Assembly: GCA_910577285.1 (NCBI GenBank)
Contig: CAJTLO010000008.1
Location: 1-64,000 of the forward strand
Direction: 5' to 3'
Source: an uncultured Rikenellaceae bacterium
Lineage (GTDB): Bacteria; Bacteroidota; Bacteroidia; Bacteroidales; Rikenellaceae
Length of the DNA: 64,000 nucleotides
Each line of letters begins with the position of its first letter. Position 1 is the first letter of the stretch. This document shows, piece after piece, positions 54,365 to 63,759 of the stretch. The notes beneath the pieces were generated by a model. The model worked only from the letters and a program-made list of their open reading frames with translations, made no database searches and was not told the origin of the DNA. Position numbers and translations under genes: made by a program.

Positions 54365-55483
54365 ATGAAATATTCCGAACACTGGGAACACCGCCACCGG
54401 GAAGCGAACGAAGAGAGTGCCCTGCACGTAACCGAGGGCGTAGCCGACCAACCCTCCGTCAATCCCCATTTCCGGCGCAAGCGGCGTCCCCTGCTCACCA
54501 CCGACCAATACGTGGCGGGCATCCTCGCCGGCGACATCACGATCCTCTCGCAGGCCATCACCCTCGTGGAGAGCAGCCTGCCGGAGCACTACGAACAGGC
54601 GCAGGCGATCATCGAACGGTGTCTGCCCCACTCGGGCAATTCGGTGCGCGTGGGTATCACGGGAGTGCCGGGAGCCGGAAAATCCACCTTTATCGAGGCC
54701 ACGGGCGGTCTGGTGACCTCGCTCGGGCACCGGCTGGCGGTACTGGCCATCGACCCCAGCTCCGAGCGGAGCGGCGGTTCCATTCTGGGCGACAAGACGC
54801 GCATGGAGAGCATCTCCTCCAATCCGGACGTCTTCATCCGCCCCTCCCCTTCGGCGGGTTCGCTCGGCGGCGTGGCCCGCAAGACGCGCGAAACGGTGAT
54901 CCTCTGCGAAGCAGCCGGATTCGACACGATCTTCATCGAAACCGTCGGCGTGGGACAGAGCGAAACGGCCGTACACTCCATGGTCGACATCTTCATGCTG
55001 CTTCAGATCTCCGGCGCGGGCGACGAGCTTCAGGGCATCAAACGCGGCATCATGGAGATGGCCGACCTGGTAGTCATCACCAAAGCCGACGGGGAGAACA
55101 TCCGCAAAGCGCAGCTCGCACGCACGCAGCTCGCCAACGCCCTCCACCTCTTTCCCCAACCCGAATCGGGCCGCCGCCCGCAGGTATTCACCTGCTCGGC
55201 GGTAGACGGAAGCGGCCTGCAGGAGGTGTGGAACGAGGTCGAAGCATTCATCGCCTTCACACGCGGCAACGGCTTCTTCCGCTCCAACCGCCGCCGGCAA
55301 AGCAAATACTGGATGTACGAAACCATCGACGAGGCGCTGCGCAACAGCTTCTACCGCGACCCCGGCATCGAATCGTCGCTCCCCGACTTCGAACGCGAGG
55401 TGCTCGACGACCGGCTCAGTTCGTTCGTCGCCGCCCGTAAACTGCTCGACCGCTACTTCGGCGACATCCGACGGGAACGATAA
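54365..55483 (+). CDS. meaB: methylmalonyl-CoA mutase-associated GTPase
   Basis: A 372-residue G3E GTPase that loads and protects the B12 cofactor of methylmalonyl-CoA mutase. It has the P-loop GVPGAGKSTFIEATG, then LAVLAIDPSSERSGGSILGD, RMESISSNPDVFIRPSPSAG, FIETVGVGQSETAVHSMVD, VITKADGENIRKAQL, and a C-terminal dimerisation helix. ATG 54365 is the family start; upstream in-frame sequence is the thioredoxin gene in another frame. The mutase genes are not in the window. Confidence 0.93.
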   Translation: MKYSEHWEHRHREANEESALHVTEGVADQPSVNPHFRRKRRPLLTTDQYVAGILAGDITILSQAITLVESSLPEHYEQAQAIIERCLPHSGNSVRVGITGVPGAGKSTFIEATGGLVTSLGHRLAVLAIDPSSERSGGSILGDKTRMESISSNPDVFIRPSPSAGSLGGVARKTRETVILCEAAGFDTIFIETVGVGQSETAVHSMVDIFMLLQISGAGDELQGIKRGIMEMADLVVITKADGENIRKAQLARTQLANALHLFPQPESGRRPQVFTCSAVDGSGLQEVWNEVEAFIAFTRGNGFFRSNRRRQSKYWMYETIDEALRNSFYRDPGIESSLPDFEREVLDDRLSSFVAARKLLDRYFGDIRRER

Positions 55484-55500
55484 CCGTATACCGCCCCCTC

Positions 55501-55539
55501 ATCCGGCCCCGCTCCTCTTTTTTTGGAGCGGGGCCGGAT
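55501..55539 (+). terminator. hairpin terminator after meaB
   Basis: A perfect 15-bp stem (55501-55515 with 55525-55539, ATCCGGCCCCGCTCC arms) with a T7 run in the loop rather than after the stem. Confidence 0.65.
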
Positions 55540-55692
55540 CTACTTCGGGTCTATGCCCCCTCCGCCAAGGACTCCCGACCGACGCCCCTCTCCTTACACA
55601 ATTTACATACATCTACAACATAATATAATATATGTTCATAATTAAAAAACCTTAATCTTTGTATATGAACAACTCATAAACTACTTGACACA

Positions 55693-57220
55693 ATGAAACA
55701 ACTTTACCTTTCTACCCTTGCTGCTCTCGCCCTCTGTTTTGTGGGATGCAAGCAGGACGAACCGATTCCCGTATCGGACATCGCACTGAATAAAACGACA
55801 CTCTCGCTGAACGTGGGCGAAACCGGACAACTCACGGCTACCGTAACGCCCGAGAATGCCGAAGACAAAACCGTAACCTGGACGAGCGACAAACCCAAAG
55901 TCGCTGCGGTATCCGACGAAGGGCTCGTGACGGCGCTCGGCCCCGGAGAGGCGACGATCACCGCAAAGGCCGGACAACGGACGGCAACCTGCGAGGTAAC
56001 AGTACAGGACCCGAGCATAACCGCCCATTTCGATCCGCTTTTCGCACAGGTATTGCAAAACGAAGGGGTAATTGCCGATGCGAAACGCATCCTGCCGGAA
56101 GAGGTGAAAGAGATCACACAGCTACTCCTCTATCTATGAAGGAGACCTTACCTCCCTACAGGGCATCGAATATTTCAAATCCCTGCAACAGTTAGCTTGC
56201 GTCAATAACCGACTGACAACACTGGATGTCAGCAGCAACACCGCGCTGACTGAATTGGAGTGCTCCGGTAACCAACTGACAACGCTGAACATAAGCAACG
56301 CTACCGCACTGACACGAGTGGATTGCTCCCGCAATCAGCTGACCGCACTGGATGTAAGCAATAACACCCGACTATTAACGTTGAAATGCTTCGAAAATCA
56401 GTTATCTGCATTGGATTTAAGTCACAACACCGCACTGACGAGACTGAGCTGTTCCAACAATCGGCTGTCCTCATTGGACCTGAGCAGCAATATCGGACTC
56501 ATCGAATTGTACTGTGCTTACAACCAGCTAACCGAACTGGAGCTGAGCAGTCATACCGAGTTGACATACTTGATGTGCGACGGAAATCAGTTACCCTTCC
56601 TGGACCTGAGTGCCAATACCGCACTGATAGGGTTGTACTGCTCTCACAATCAACTGACTTCACTGGACCTAAGCAACAATACAGCACTGATAGTCGTACA
56701 CTGCTACTACAATCAGTTAAACGCACTTGACCTGACCCGCAACACAGAACTGACAACATTGATCTGCGCCTTCAATCAGTTGACCTCTCTGGATACAAGC
56801 AGCAATACGGCACTGACAGAGTTACTCTGCTCCCACAATCAGTTGACCGCACTGAACGTCAGCGGCGATACCGCACTGCAAGCATTGAACTGCGACGAAA
56901 ATCAGTTAACCGCATTGGACTTGAGCAACAATACTGCTCTGATAGCGTTGGCCTGCTCTCACAATCAACTGACCGCGCTGGACCTGAGCTACAATTCCAC
57001 GCTGGCAATATTGCATTGTATCCATAACCAACTGACTGCTTTGAATATAAGCAGCAATTCCGACTTAGGCGAATTATTATGCAGCCACAATCCCGGCGAC
57101 GGATCGGTCTTCCCGGTAATGGCATGGTTCGACAACAGTGCAATTCCGGAGGATTTCACGACCGGAAACTGGTCGTATGAAGGAAAAGACATCTCGATCG
57201 ATTACCGGAAAGCCGACTGA
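55693..57220 (+). pseudogene. leucine-rich-repeat surface lipoprotein, frame broken by CTAT duplication
   Basis: ATG 55693 begins a lipoprotein signal (KQLYLSTLAALALCFVGCK; Cys19 followed by KQDE, which suits Bacteroidetes surface export). A Big2-type domain (about residues 28-105, LNVGETGQLTATVTPENAED) and a short acidic linker follow. The frame ends at TGA 56137-56139. The next frame continues at once: EGDLTSLQGIEYFKSLQQLA and then 14 LRRs of 21 residues of the type L-x-C-S-x-N-Q-L-T-x-L-D-L-S, to TGA 57218-57220. Removing one of two CTAT units at 56130-56137 restores a single protein of about 508 residues. In its present state only the N-terminal part would be made. It may be an ON/OFF surface adhesin or a fixed mutation. 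Confidence 0.7.
56130..56137 (+). repeat. CTAT tandem duplication causing the frame break
   Basis: CTATCTAT lies at the exact point where the two frames of the LRR gene separate. With one unit the reading becomes CTC CTC TAT GAA GGA GAC, giving LLYEGD in frame with both halves. Confidence 0.85.
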
Positions 57221-57241
57221 CAACCGATTAAAGATCAAATC

Positions 57242-57289
57242 AAATACGAACGACGCACAACCGGGGAAGGTTTTGCGTCGTTCGTATTT
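57242..57289 (+). terminator. terminator after the LRR gene
   Basis: A 15-bp perfect stem (57242-57256 with 57275-57289, AAATACGAACGACGC arms) with an inner AACC/GGTT hairpin, ending in TTT. Confidence 0.8.
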
Positions 57290-57733
57290 CCACGGCAAAA
57301 TAAGGGCCGCCGTAACACTGCTCGATCGTTCCCGTTGCATCCCTCTCGCAATACACGCCGCACCCGCCCGCCTGCATCCGCTTCCGGGTCATCCGCTCCG
57401 CATCTACCGGCAGCATGAACGCAGGACAGCCGGTTCGACTTCCCCACCGGTTGCGCCGATTCCCCGCCCGTGCGGTCGACCGGAAGGAGCGACGTCCGGT
57501 ACGTCGCATCGGAAACATCCGTTTTCCGCCCCTTCCCACGCCTCGTCGCCCCTACGCACACAGCGACACGACGCCGGGAAACCGCAGGGGACGGTAATCA
57601 TAGCCCCCGCCCGGCGATCGGAACCACGCCGCACTACACAAAACAGCGGGAACACGTTGCCGTGCTCCCGCTTACCGATATCCGCCGAACTACGACGGTT
57701 TCCTCTCATGGGCCGCACTGCGCGGCAACCGGA
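57290..57733. other. intergenic region between convergent genes
   Basis: About 440 bases without a convincing gene. Several short open frames reflect GC bias. Only the minus-strand terminator at 57645-57672 stands out. Confidence 0.45.
57640..57672 (-). terminator. terminator of the M3 peptidase gene
   Basis: A 12-bp stem with one mismatch (57645-57656 with 57661-57672, loop TTGC), followed on the minus strand by GTTTTG, about 60 bases past the stop. Confidence 0.6.
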
Positions 57734-59872
57734 TTACTCCTCACTCGCGGCGGACTCCTTCACCAGTCCTCGCGACACGAGCAACGGCCGGCGGCTGGGC
57801 TGCCGGCCGCGGAAATTCTCATACAGCACCATACCGTCGGCGGTGCCGCCTTTGGAGAGTATCTCCTCGCGGAAACGGGTAGCCACCTTTTTATTGAAGA
57901 TTTCGCCCGTTTCCCGGAACGCCTCGTACGCATCCTTGTCGAGCACTCCGGCCCAAAGATAGCCGTAGTAACCGGCCGAATAGCCGCCGTCGAAAATATG
58001 CGAGAAATAGGGATAACGGTACCTCGGCTCGATCTGAGGAATCAAACCGCGCTCCTCGTTCAACACACGTTTCTCGAAGAGGTCGGCTTCGAAAGGCACA
58101 TACTCCTTCATGGCATGCAGGTCCATATCGGAATAGGAGGCCGCCGCAAGCTCTACGGTTTCGAATCCCTGGTTGAAGAAGGCGCTCTCCTGAATCCGTT
58201 TGATAAGGGTTTCGGGAATCACCTTGCCCGTCTGCCAATGGATGGCGTAGCTGCGAAGCATCTCCGGCTCGGTGGCCCAGTTCTCCATGATCTGCGAGGG
58301 GAGCTCGACGAAGTCGTTCTCCACCGCGAGCAGGCCGTGGTAGGGCACATCGCTGAAGAGCGCATGGAGGGCATGTCCGAACTCGTGGAAGAAGGTGGTG
58401 GTTTCGTCCAGGTCGAGCAGGGCGGGAATATTGCCGTTCGGCCGGGTAAAGTTCCCCACGATGTATACCACCGGAATCACCCGTTCGCCGTCCTTATAGC
58501 TCTGGTCGCGGAAGGTACCGCACCACGCCCCCGGTCCTTTTCGCCCGGCACGCGGATGGAGGTCCATATACAGAATACCGAGCAGGCTGCCGTCGGCATC
58601 GTACACCTCGTAGGCCACGCATTCGTCGTTGTAGACGGGGAGCACCGCCGGACGGAACGTGATGCCGTAGAGCCGGTTGCTCAGTTCGAAGATTCCCTGT
58701 TTCACATTTTCCAGCGGGAAGTAGGGCCGCAACGCCTCCTGATCGAGGTTGTACCGCGACTTACGTACCTTCTCGGCGTAATACCACCAGTCCCACGACG
58801 CGAAGTCGTCGCTGCCGTCCTCCTTGCGCTTGAGTTCCTTCATCTCGGCGAGCTCCTCGCGGGCCCGGTCCAGCGCAGGCACCCAAATCTCGTCCAGCAA
58901 TCCGTAGACGTTTTCGGGAGTCTTGGCCATGTTGTCGTCGAGCACATACTCGGCGTAGGAGCCGTAGCCGAGCAGATGGGCCCGACGCGTACGCAGCTCC
59001 ATGATCTCGTTGATCAACCGCCCGTTGTCCAGTTCGTCGTCATGGTTGCACTTCTCGATGTAGGCGGTATAGAGCTCCTGCCGCAGGTCGCGGCGGGGGG
59101 AGTAGGACAGGAAAGGCAGCATGCTGGGTTTGCCGATATCGAAGAGATACTTCTCATCGCCCAGCCCCGCCTCCCGCGCGGCATTGCGGGCGGCGCTGCG
59201 AACTCCCGAGGGAAGTCCCTCCACCTCCTCTTCGCCCAGCACCATCCGGAAACGGGCATTCTCCTCCAGCAGGTTTTTCCCGAAACGGAAAGTAAGTTCC
59301 GACAAACGGCTGTTGATCTCCTTGAACTCGGCCTTCTGTTCGGCGGTGAGATTGGCTCCCGAACGCACGAAATCCTTATACACCTTCTCCACCAGGCGCT
59401 TCTGCAACGGATCGAGACCCGCCTCGTCGCGCTTTTCGTACACCTTCCGGATGCGGTCGAAAAGTTTTTCGTTGAGCGTTATGCCGTCGTAATGCTTCGA
59501 CAGCATGGGCGCCACCTTCTCCTGCACGGCCTGCATTTGGGGATCGGTATCGGCCGCAGCCACGTTCCAGAATACCAGTTCCACACGCGTGAGCATCTCC
59601 CCGGAGTTGTCGAACGCCAGTACGGTGTTCTCGAAATCGGGTTCCTGCGAATTTTCCGCAATGGCTTCGATCTCCTCCTCATGGAGCCTCATGGCTTCAC
59701 GGAAGGCCGGCATGTAGTCCGACACTTCGATTTTATCGAACGGCGGGACACCGTAAGGTGTATCCCATTCGGAGAGCAGCGGATTGGCGCCGTTGGACGC
59801 CTCCCTCCCTCCACACGACGAAAGGGCTGTCATCATCACGACGGTGGTTAAGAGCAATGGAATTTTTTTCAT
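57734..59872 (-). CDS. dcp: M3 family peptidyl-dipeptidase, lipoprotein
   Basis: A 712-residue zinc peptidase. Lipoprotein signal MKKIPLLLTTVVMMTALSSC (Cys20). The long helical N-domain is followed by the catalytic TTFFHEFGHALHALFSDV (HExxH about residue 495) with the third ligand in NDFVELPSQIMENWA. It ends in a helical C-lobe with GYSAGYYGYLWAGVL. Dcp enzymes remove C-terminal dipeptides from small peptides in the periplasm. The full length matches the family (about 680-720). Confidence 0.92.
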   Translation of the reverse strand: MKKIPLLLTTVVMMTALSSCGGREASNGANPLLSEWDTPYGVPPFDKIEVSDYMPAFREAMRLHEEEIEAIAENSQEPDFENTVLAFDNSGEMLTRVELVFWNVAAADTDPQMQAVQEKVAPMLSKHYDGITLNEKLFDRIRKVYEKRDEAGLDPLQKRLVEKVYKDFVRSGANLTAEQKAEFKEINSRLSELTFRFGKNLLEENARFRMVLGEEEVEGLPSGVRSAARNAAREAGLGDEKYLFDIGKPSMLPFLSYSPRRDLRQELYTAYIEKCNHDDELDNGRLINEIMELRTRRAHLLGYGSYAEYVLDDNMAKTPENVYGLLDEIWVPALDRAREELAEMKELKRKEDGSDDFASWDWWYYAEKVRKSRYNLDQEALRPYFPLENVKQGIFELSNRLYGITFRPAVLPVYNDECVAYEVYDADGSLLGILYMDLHPRAGRKGPGAWCGTFRDQSYKDGERVIPVVYIVGNFTRPNGNIPALLDLDETTTFFHEFGHALHALFSDVPYHGLLAVENDFVELPSQIMENWATEPEMLRSYAIHWQTGKVIPETLIKRIQESAFFNQGFETVELAAASYSDMDLHAMKEYVPFEADLFEKRVLNEERGLIPQIEPRYRYPYFSHIFDGGYSAGYYGYLWAGVLDKDAYEAFRETGEIFNKKVATRFREEILSKGGTADGMVLYENFRGRQPSRRPLLVSRGLVKESAASEE

Positions 59873-59914
59873 ACTTTTATGCGGTTTTTCGATTCACCTG
59901 TGTTTCCACACGGT

Positions 59915-59948
59915 CAAACGTACAAAGTTACGATTTACAAGATACAAA
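59915..59948 (-). promoter_or_regulatory. promoter candidates for the M3 peptidase
   Basis: Minus-strand TACGTTTG (59915-59922) and TAACTTTG (59923-59930) both match TAnnTTTG. A TTTG at 59945-59948 is 22 bases upstream of the first. Both lie within 60 bases of the ATG. Confidence 0.45.
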
Positions 59949-60658
59949 TGCAATTATTTTACACTCCGGAAATCACCCTGCCCGAATACACGCTCCCCGA
60001 AGAGGAGTCGGCGCACTGCCAGAAGGTGCTGCGCCTGGGGGCGGGCGACGAGCTGTACCTGACCGACGGCCGCGGCAACCTCTACCGGGCCGTGGTGCAG
60101 CAACCAGACCCGAAACGATGCCGGGTACGCATCACCGAAACGCTCCCCCGCTACGGCGAACGCTCCTACGGGCTCACCGTGGCCGTGGCGCCGACCAAGA
60201 ATATCGACCGTTACGAATGGTTTCTCGAGAAGGCCACCGAGACGGGGATCGACCGCATCATCCCCATCGAGTGCCGCCACAGCGAACGGCGGATCCTCAA
60301 ACGCGAGCGGGGCGAACGGGTGGTAACGAGCGCCGTCAAACAGTCGCTCAAGGCCTACCGGCCGCAACTGGACGAACTCACCCCCCTCGGCGAGGTGATA
60401 GCAATGCCCTTCCGGGGCACGAAACTGATCGCCCACTGCCACCCCGGCACGCCGCGGCGGTTCATCGGCAACGTCCTGCCCCGGGGCGGCGACACGCTCG
60501 TGCTGATAGGTCCCGAAGGCGACTTCTCCGAAGAAGAGATCGCAGCGGCACGGGCTGCGGGATTCACCGAAGTGAGCCTCGGAGAGAGCCGTCTGCGCAC
60601 GGAAACGGCGGCACTGGCCGTCGTGACGGCCGCCGCGCTCGTCAACGGCATGGAATAG
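59948..60658 (+). CDS. rsmE: 16S rRNA (uracil1498-N3)-methyltransferase
   Basis: A 236-residue SPOUT methyltransferase. ATG 59948 (MQLFYTPEITLPEYTLPEEE) is chosen over an upstream in-frame ATG because it starts the PUA-like domain (ESAHCQKVLRLGAGDELYL). The C-domain has KNIDRYEWFLEKATETGIDR, IECRHSERRI, LIGPEGDFSEEEI and LGESRLRTETAALA of the knot. It is followed by the chromate transporter pair. Confidence 0.93.
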   Translation: MQLFYTPEITLPEYTLPEEESAHCQKVLRLGAGDELYLTDGRGNLYRAVVQQPDPKRCRVRITETLPRYGERSYGLTVAVAPTKNIDRYEWFLEKATETGIDRIIPIECRHSERRILKRERGERVVTSAVKQSLKAYRPQLDELTPLGEVIAMPFRGTKLIAHCHPGTPRRFIGNVLPRGGDTLVLIGPEGDFSEEEIAAARAAGFTEVSLGESRLRTETAALAVVTAAALVNGME

Positions 60659-60699
60659 CGATCGCACGGCATCGCCCCACACAGCAATACGGAACATCC

Positions 60700-61314
60700 A
60701 TGAAAAACGATTCCACATCCCTGCGCGACGTCGAACCGAAAGGGACGGGCGATGCGCGGGTCTGCCTGTCGCTCTTCACGACATTTTTCAAGATAGGCGC
60801 CTTCACTTTCGGCGGAGGGTTCGCCATGATCCCCCTCATCGAACGGGAGATGATCGACCGCCGCGGCTGGATCGCCCGCGGCGACTTTCTGGAACTGCTC
60901 GCCCTGGCCCAGTCGGCACCCGGACCGATCGCCCTCAACTCGGCGGTATTCGTCGGCTATAAGATAGCCGGTTACCGGGGTGCCTTCGCAGCGGTGGCAG
61001 GCGTAGTACTGCCCTCGTTCGTCATCATCCTGCTCATCGCCATCTACTTCACCGACATCCGCCACAACCGCTACGTGGAAGCCGCCTTCAAGGGCATGCG
61101 TCCGGCGGTGGTGGCGCTCATCGCGGCCCCCCTGCTGAACCTCGCCCGCGGCATGCGGTGGTGGAAACTCGCCCTCGCCGTCGCGGCCGCCCTCGCCGTA
61201 TGGCAGCTCGGCGTATCCCCCGTATGGTTCATCATCGCCGGCGCGGCGGCCGGCATCCTGCTGGCCCTTTACGACAAACGCGGCGAGCACAACGGAAAGG
61301 AGGGAACACGATGA
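60700..61314 (+). CDS. chrA: chromate transporter, first half-size subunit
   Basis: A 204-residue membrane protein with six helices. It is one short-chain CHR subunit: FFKIGAFTFGGGFAMIPLIE, LALAQSAPGPIALNSAVFVG, and the IKGARPA-like FKGMRPAVVALIAAPLLNLA. Together with the next gene it makes a two-subunit CHR transporter of antiparallel halves. In many gut bacteria the substrate is uncertain; chromate export is known only for some family members. It lies 41 bases after rsmE, and its stop overlaps the next start (ATGA). Confidence 0.85.
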   Translation: MKNDSTSLRDVEPKGTGDARVCLSLFTTFFKIGAFTFGGGFAMIPLIEREMIDRRGWIARGDFLELLALAQSAPGPIALNSAVFVGYKIAGYRGAFAAVAGVVLPSFVIILLIAIYFTDIRHNRYVEAAFKGMRPAVVALIAAPLLNLARGMRWWKLALAVAAALAVWQLGVSPVWFIIAGAAAGILLALYDKRGEHNGKEGTR

Positions 61315-61835
61315 TCTACCTCCAACTGCTGCTCTCCTACCTCAAGATAGGCTTCTTCGGCTTCGGCGGAGGCTATGCCATGCTGTCGCTCATCCAGAAC
61401 GAGATCGTGGTGCAGCGCGAATGGCTCACGGCCGAACAGCTCACCGACATCATCGCCATCTCGCAGGTCACACCGGGCCCCATCGCCATCAACAGCGCCA
61501 CCTACGTGGGCTACGCCGTAACCGGAACGGTGTGGGGCGCGGCCCTCGCCACGCTGGCGGCCTGTATCCCGTCGCTGACACTGATGCTCGCCGCCACGAA
61601 ATTCTACCTGCGCCTGCGCTCCAACCGCTACATGGCGGGAGCGATGGAGGGGATGAAACCGATGATGATCGGCATGATCCTGGCTGCGGCGCTCCTGCTC
61701 CTCACCCCCGACACCTTCATCGACTGGAAAAGCTGGGCGATCCTGGCCGCCGCCTTCCTCGCCTCGGTCAAAAAAGCGAATCCCATCCTCATCATCGTCC
61801 TCTCGGCAGTGGCAGGGTTATTGCTCTACCTGTAG
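61311..61835 (+). CDS. chrA: chromate transporter, second half-size subunit
   Basis: A 174-residue partner of the preceding gene with the same motifs: YLKIGFFGFGGGYAMLSLIQ, IAISQVTPGPIAINSATYVG and MEGMKPMMIGMILAAALLLL. The two overlap by 4 bases, as usual for paired short-chain CHR genes that act as a heterodimer. Five to six membrane helices are seen. Confidence 0.85.
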   Translation: MIYLQLLLSYLKIGFFGFGGGYAMLSLIQNEIVVQREWLTAEQLTDIIAISQVTPGPIAINSATYVGYAVTGTVWGAALATLAACIPSLTLMLAATKFYLRLRSNRYMAGAMEGMKPMMIGMILAAALLLLTPDTFIDWKSWAILAAAFLASVKKANPILIIVLSAVAGLLLYL

Positions 61836-61863
61836 CAATACCAACTTTAACGGCCATACTGCC

Positions 61864-62166
61864 ATGAAAGATTACAAATTCACCAACAATACCACCAAAC
61901 GGAGGTACGAACTCGACCTGGAAGACGGACAAATCGCCACGATCGAGTATTACATCATGCCCGGCGGAGAAGTGACATTCACCCACACCGAGGTGCCTTA
62001 CAACCACACCAACCAGGGTATCGGAAGCCAGATAGCCCTCAAGGCGCTCACCGACATCCGCAACCGTGGCGCCAAGATGATTCCCCAATGCGGATTCATC
62101 GCCTCCTACATCCGCCGCCATCCGGAGTGGCAGGAGGTGGTGGCCGTACGCGAACGCACCTACTGA
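61864..62166 (+). CDS. small GNAT-like N-acetyltransferase (YjdJ type)
   Basis: A 100-residue protein of the short GNAT class: IATIEYYIMPGGEVTFTHTE, then VPYNHTNQGIGSQIALKALT with the acetyl-CoA-binding QGIGSQ, and MIPQCGFIASYIRRHPEW. Such small proteins acetylate small amines or act as minimal acetyl-CoA-binding enzymes, and the target is unknown. It lies 28 bases after the CHR pair and may be in that operon. A hairpin at 62177-62195 follows. Confidence 0.8.
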   Translation: MKDYKFTNNTTKRRYELDLEDGQIATIEYYIMPGGEVTFTHTEVPYNHTNQGIGSQIALKALTDIRNRGAKMIPQCGFIASYIRRHPEWQEVVAVRERTY

Positions 62167-62176
62167 CACCCTGCGG

Positions 62177-62203
62177 GCGGGACGCTCCGTCCCGCTTCCC
62201 GTT
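62177..62203 (+). terminator. possible terminator after the small GNAT gene
   Basis: GCGGGAC / GTCCCGC stem (7 bp, loop GCTCC), followed by TTCCCGTTT. Confidence 0.4.
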
Positions 62204-62280
62204 TCGGCCCCGGACGACGGACCTCGCTCCCCGTCTGCGGCCGGGAAATGCCCGACACGCACCCAACCGATCCGGTACAG

Positions 62281-63501
62281 ATGAACGAAAACAAGATCAA
62301 GGAGAGTCTGAAGATCAGGCCCGTGGGGCTGAAACACCTCGACCAGTACAACGAACTGCTGCGGTACGTCTTCCAGGTCACCGACCGGGAGCTGGAAAAG
62401 AGCGGCTACGAGGACGGGGAGCTGAAGCGCTCCAAACGTCCCATCCTGCAGGAAGCCGACGTATTCGGCTGGTTCACCCGCGACGACAAACTTGTTTCGC
62501 AGATCTGCATCTATCCGTGCGAGGTAAACATCCACGACCGCATCCTGCACATGGGCGGCGTGACGGGCGTAGGCACCTATCCCGAGTTCTCCGGCATGGG
62601 GCTGATGAACGACCTGATCCGGCACGCACTCCTGAAAATGCGCAAGGCCGGGCAGTTCATCTCCTATCTCTATCCCTATTCCATTCCCTACTACCGGCGC
62701 AAGGGGTGGGAGATCATCTCCGACCACATCACCTTCACCCTGAAGGATACGGAGATTCCCGCCACCGCCGAGGTACCCGGCCACGTGGAACGGCGGGCCG
62801 TGGGCGACCGCGACGTGAAAGAAACGTACGACCGCTTCGCACGCTCCACCCACGGCGCCCTCATCCGCAACGACTTCGAGTGGATGGAGTACTGGCGCTG
62901 GGAGAACGAGGAGGAGCGCACGGCGGCGGTCTACTACGATGCGCTGGGCATCCCGCAGGGATTCCTGCTCTACTGGGTGGAAGAGGACATCTTCAACATC
63001 CGCGAAATGGTCTACCTCACCCAAGAGGCCCGCAAGGGACTGTGGAACTTCATCCGTGCGCACTACTCCATGATCGACGCGGTCAACGGACACATCTATA
63101 CGGGCGAACCGCTCGCCTTCCTGCTCGACGAAAGCCAGATACGGGAGTCGATCGAGCCCTACTTCATGGCCCGCATCGTGGACGTGGCCGAGTTCCTGCG
63201 CCTCTACCCCTTCGCCCCGGGCGTGCGCCCCTTCCACTTCGTCGTCACCGACCCCATGGCGGAATGGAACACCGGAATCTTCAGCGTGGCCACCGATCGG
63301 GAGGGCGCCGCAATCGTCACCGACCAGCCCGCAGGACGGCCGGTAACACTCGACATCCAGACGCTCTCGGCCATGCTCATGGGCTACAAACGCCCCTCCT
63401 ACCTGGCACGCATCGAACGGCTCCGCACCGACAAACGGACGCTGCGGCTGCTGGAAGAGATCATCCCCGACACGCAGCCCTATTTCTCCGACTACTTCTG
63501 A
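62281..63501 (+). CDS. GNAT family acetyltransferase of the Eis type
   Basis: A 406-residue protein. The N-terminal GNAT domain has LRYVFQVTDRELEKSGY, LHMGGVTGVGTYPEFSGMGL with the acetyl-CoA loop, and SYLYPYSIPYYRRKGWEI. A central second GNAT-like domain follows, then a C-terminal SCP2-like domain (about 300-400, AEWNTGIFSVATDREGAAIV). This is the Eis layout, known in mycobacteria for acetylating aminoglycosides, but most relatives have unknown substrates. ATG 62281 is preferred; an in-frame ATG at 62248 after GGGAA adds 11 residues and is a real alternative. Confidence 0.82.
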   Translation: MNENKIKESLKIRPVGLKHLDQYNELLRYVFQVTDRELEKSGYEDGELKRSKRPILQEADVFGWFTRDDKLVSQICIYPCEVNIHDRILHMGGVTGVGTYPEFSGMGLMNDLIRHALLKMRKAGQFISYLYPYSIPYYRRKGWEIISDHITFTLKDTEIPATAEVPGHVERRAVGDRDVKETYDRFARSTHGALIRNDFEWMEYWRWENEEERTAAVYYDALGIPQGFLLYWVEEDIFNIREMVYLTQEARKGLWNFIRAHYSMIDAVNGHIYTGEPLAFLLDESQIRESIEPYFMARIVDVAEFLRLYPFAPGVRPFHFVVTDPMAEWNTGIFSVATDREGAAIVTDQPAGRPVTLDIQTLSAMLMGYKRPSYLARIERLRTDKRTLRLLEEIIPDTQPYFSDYF

Positions 63502-63655
63502 CCGCCCCGGCTCTCCGCGACAAAGGGCCGCCCGCTTGATGCGTACATCCCTCTGCGACTGGTTTTTACGAAAATTCCCGGACAGGTCCGCCATCCGGCC
63601 GAAGCAGGTGCGCGGCGAATCCGCGACCGCAATCCCCGCCCCCAGGAAACCGAAA

Positions 63656-63698
63656 CGCAAGGTATGCGGCAGGAAAAATTCCTGCCGCATACCTTGCG
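63656..63698. terminator. strong bidirectional terminator
   Basis: A perfect 20-bp inverted repeat (63656-63675 with 63679-63698) with a 3-base loop, between two convergent genes. It is one of the longest perfect stems in the window. The AAAAA/TTTTT-poor flanks mean it may act by stem strength. Confidence 0.75.
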
Positions 63699-63759
63699 AT
63701 ACTTCCCTACGGCACCGGCATGCCGGGGGTCGCCATCGACCCTCTCCGCCGGCCCGGCG

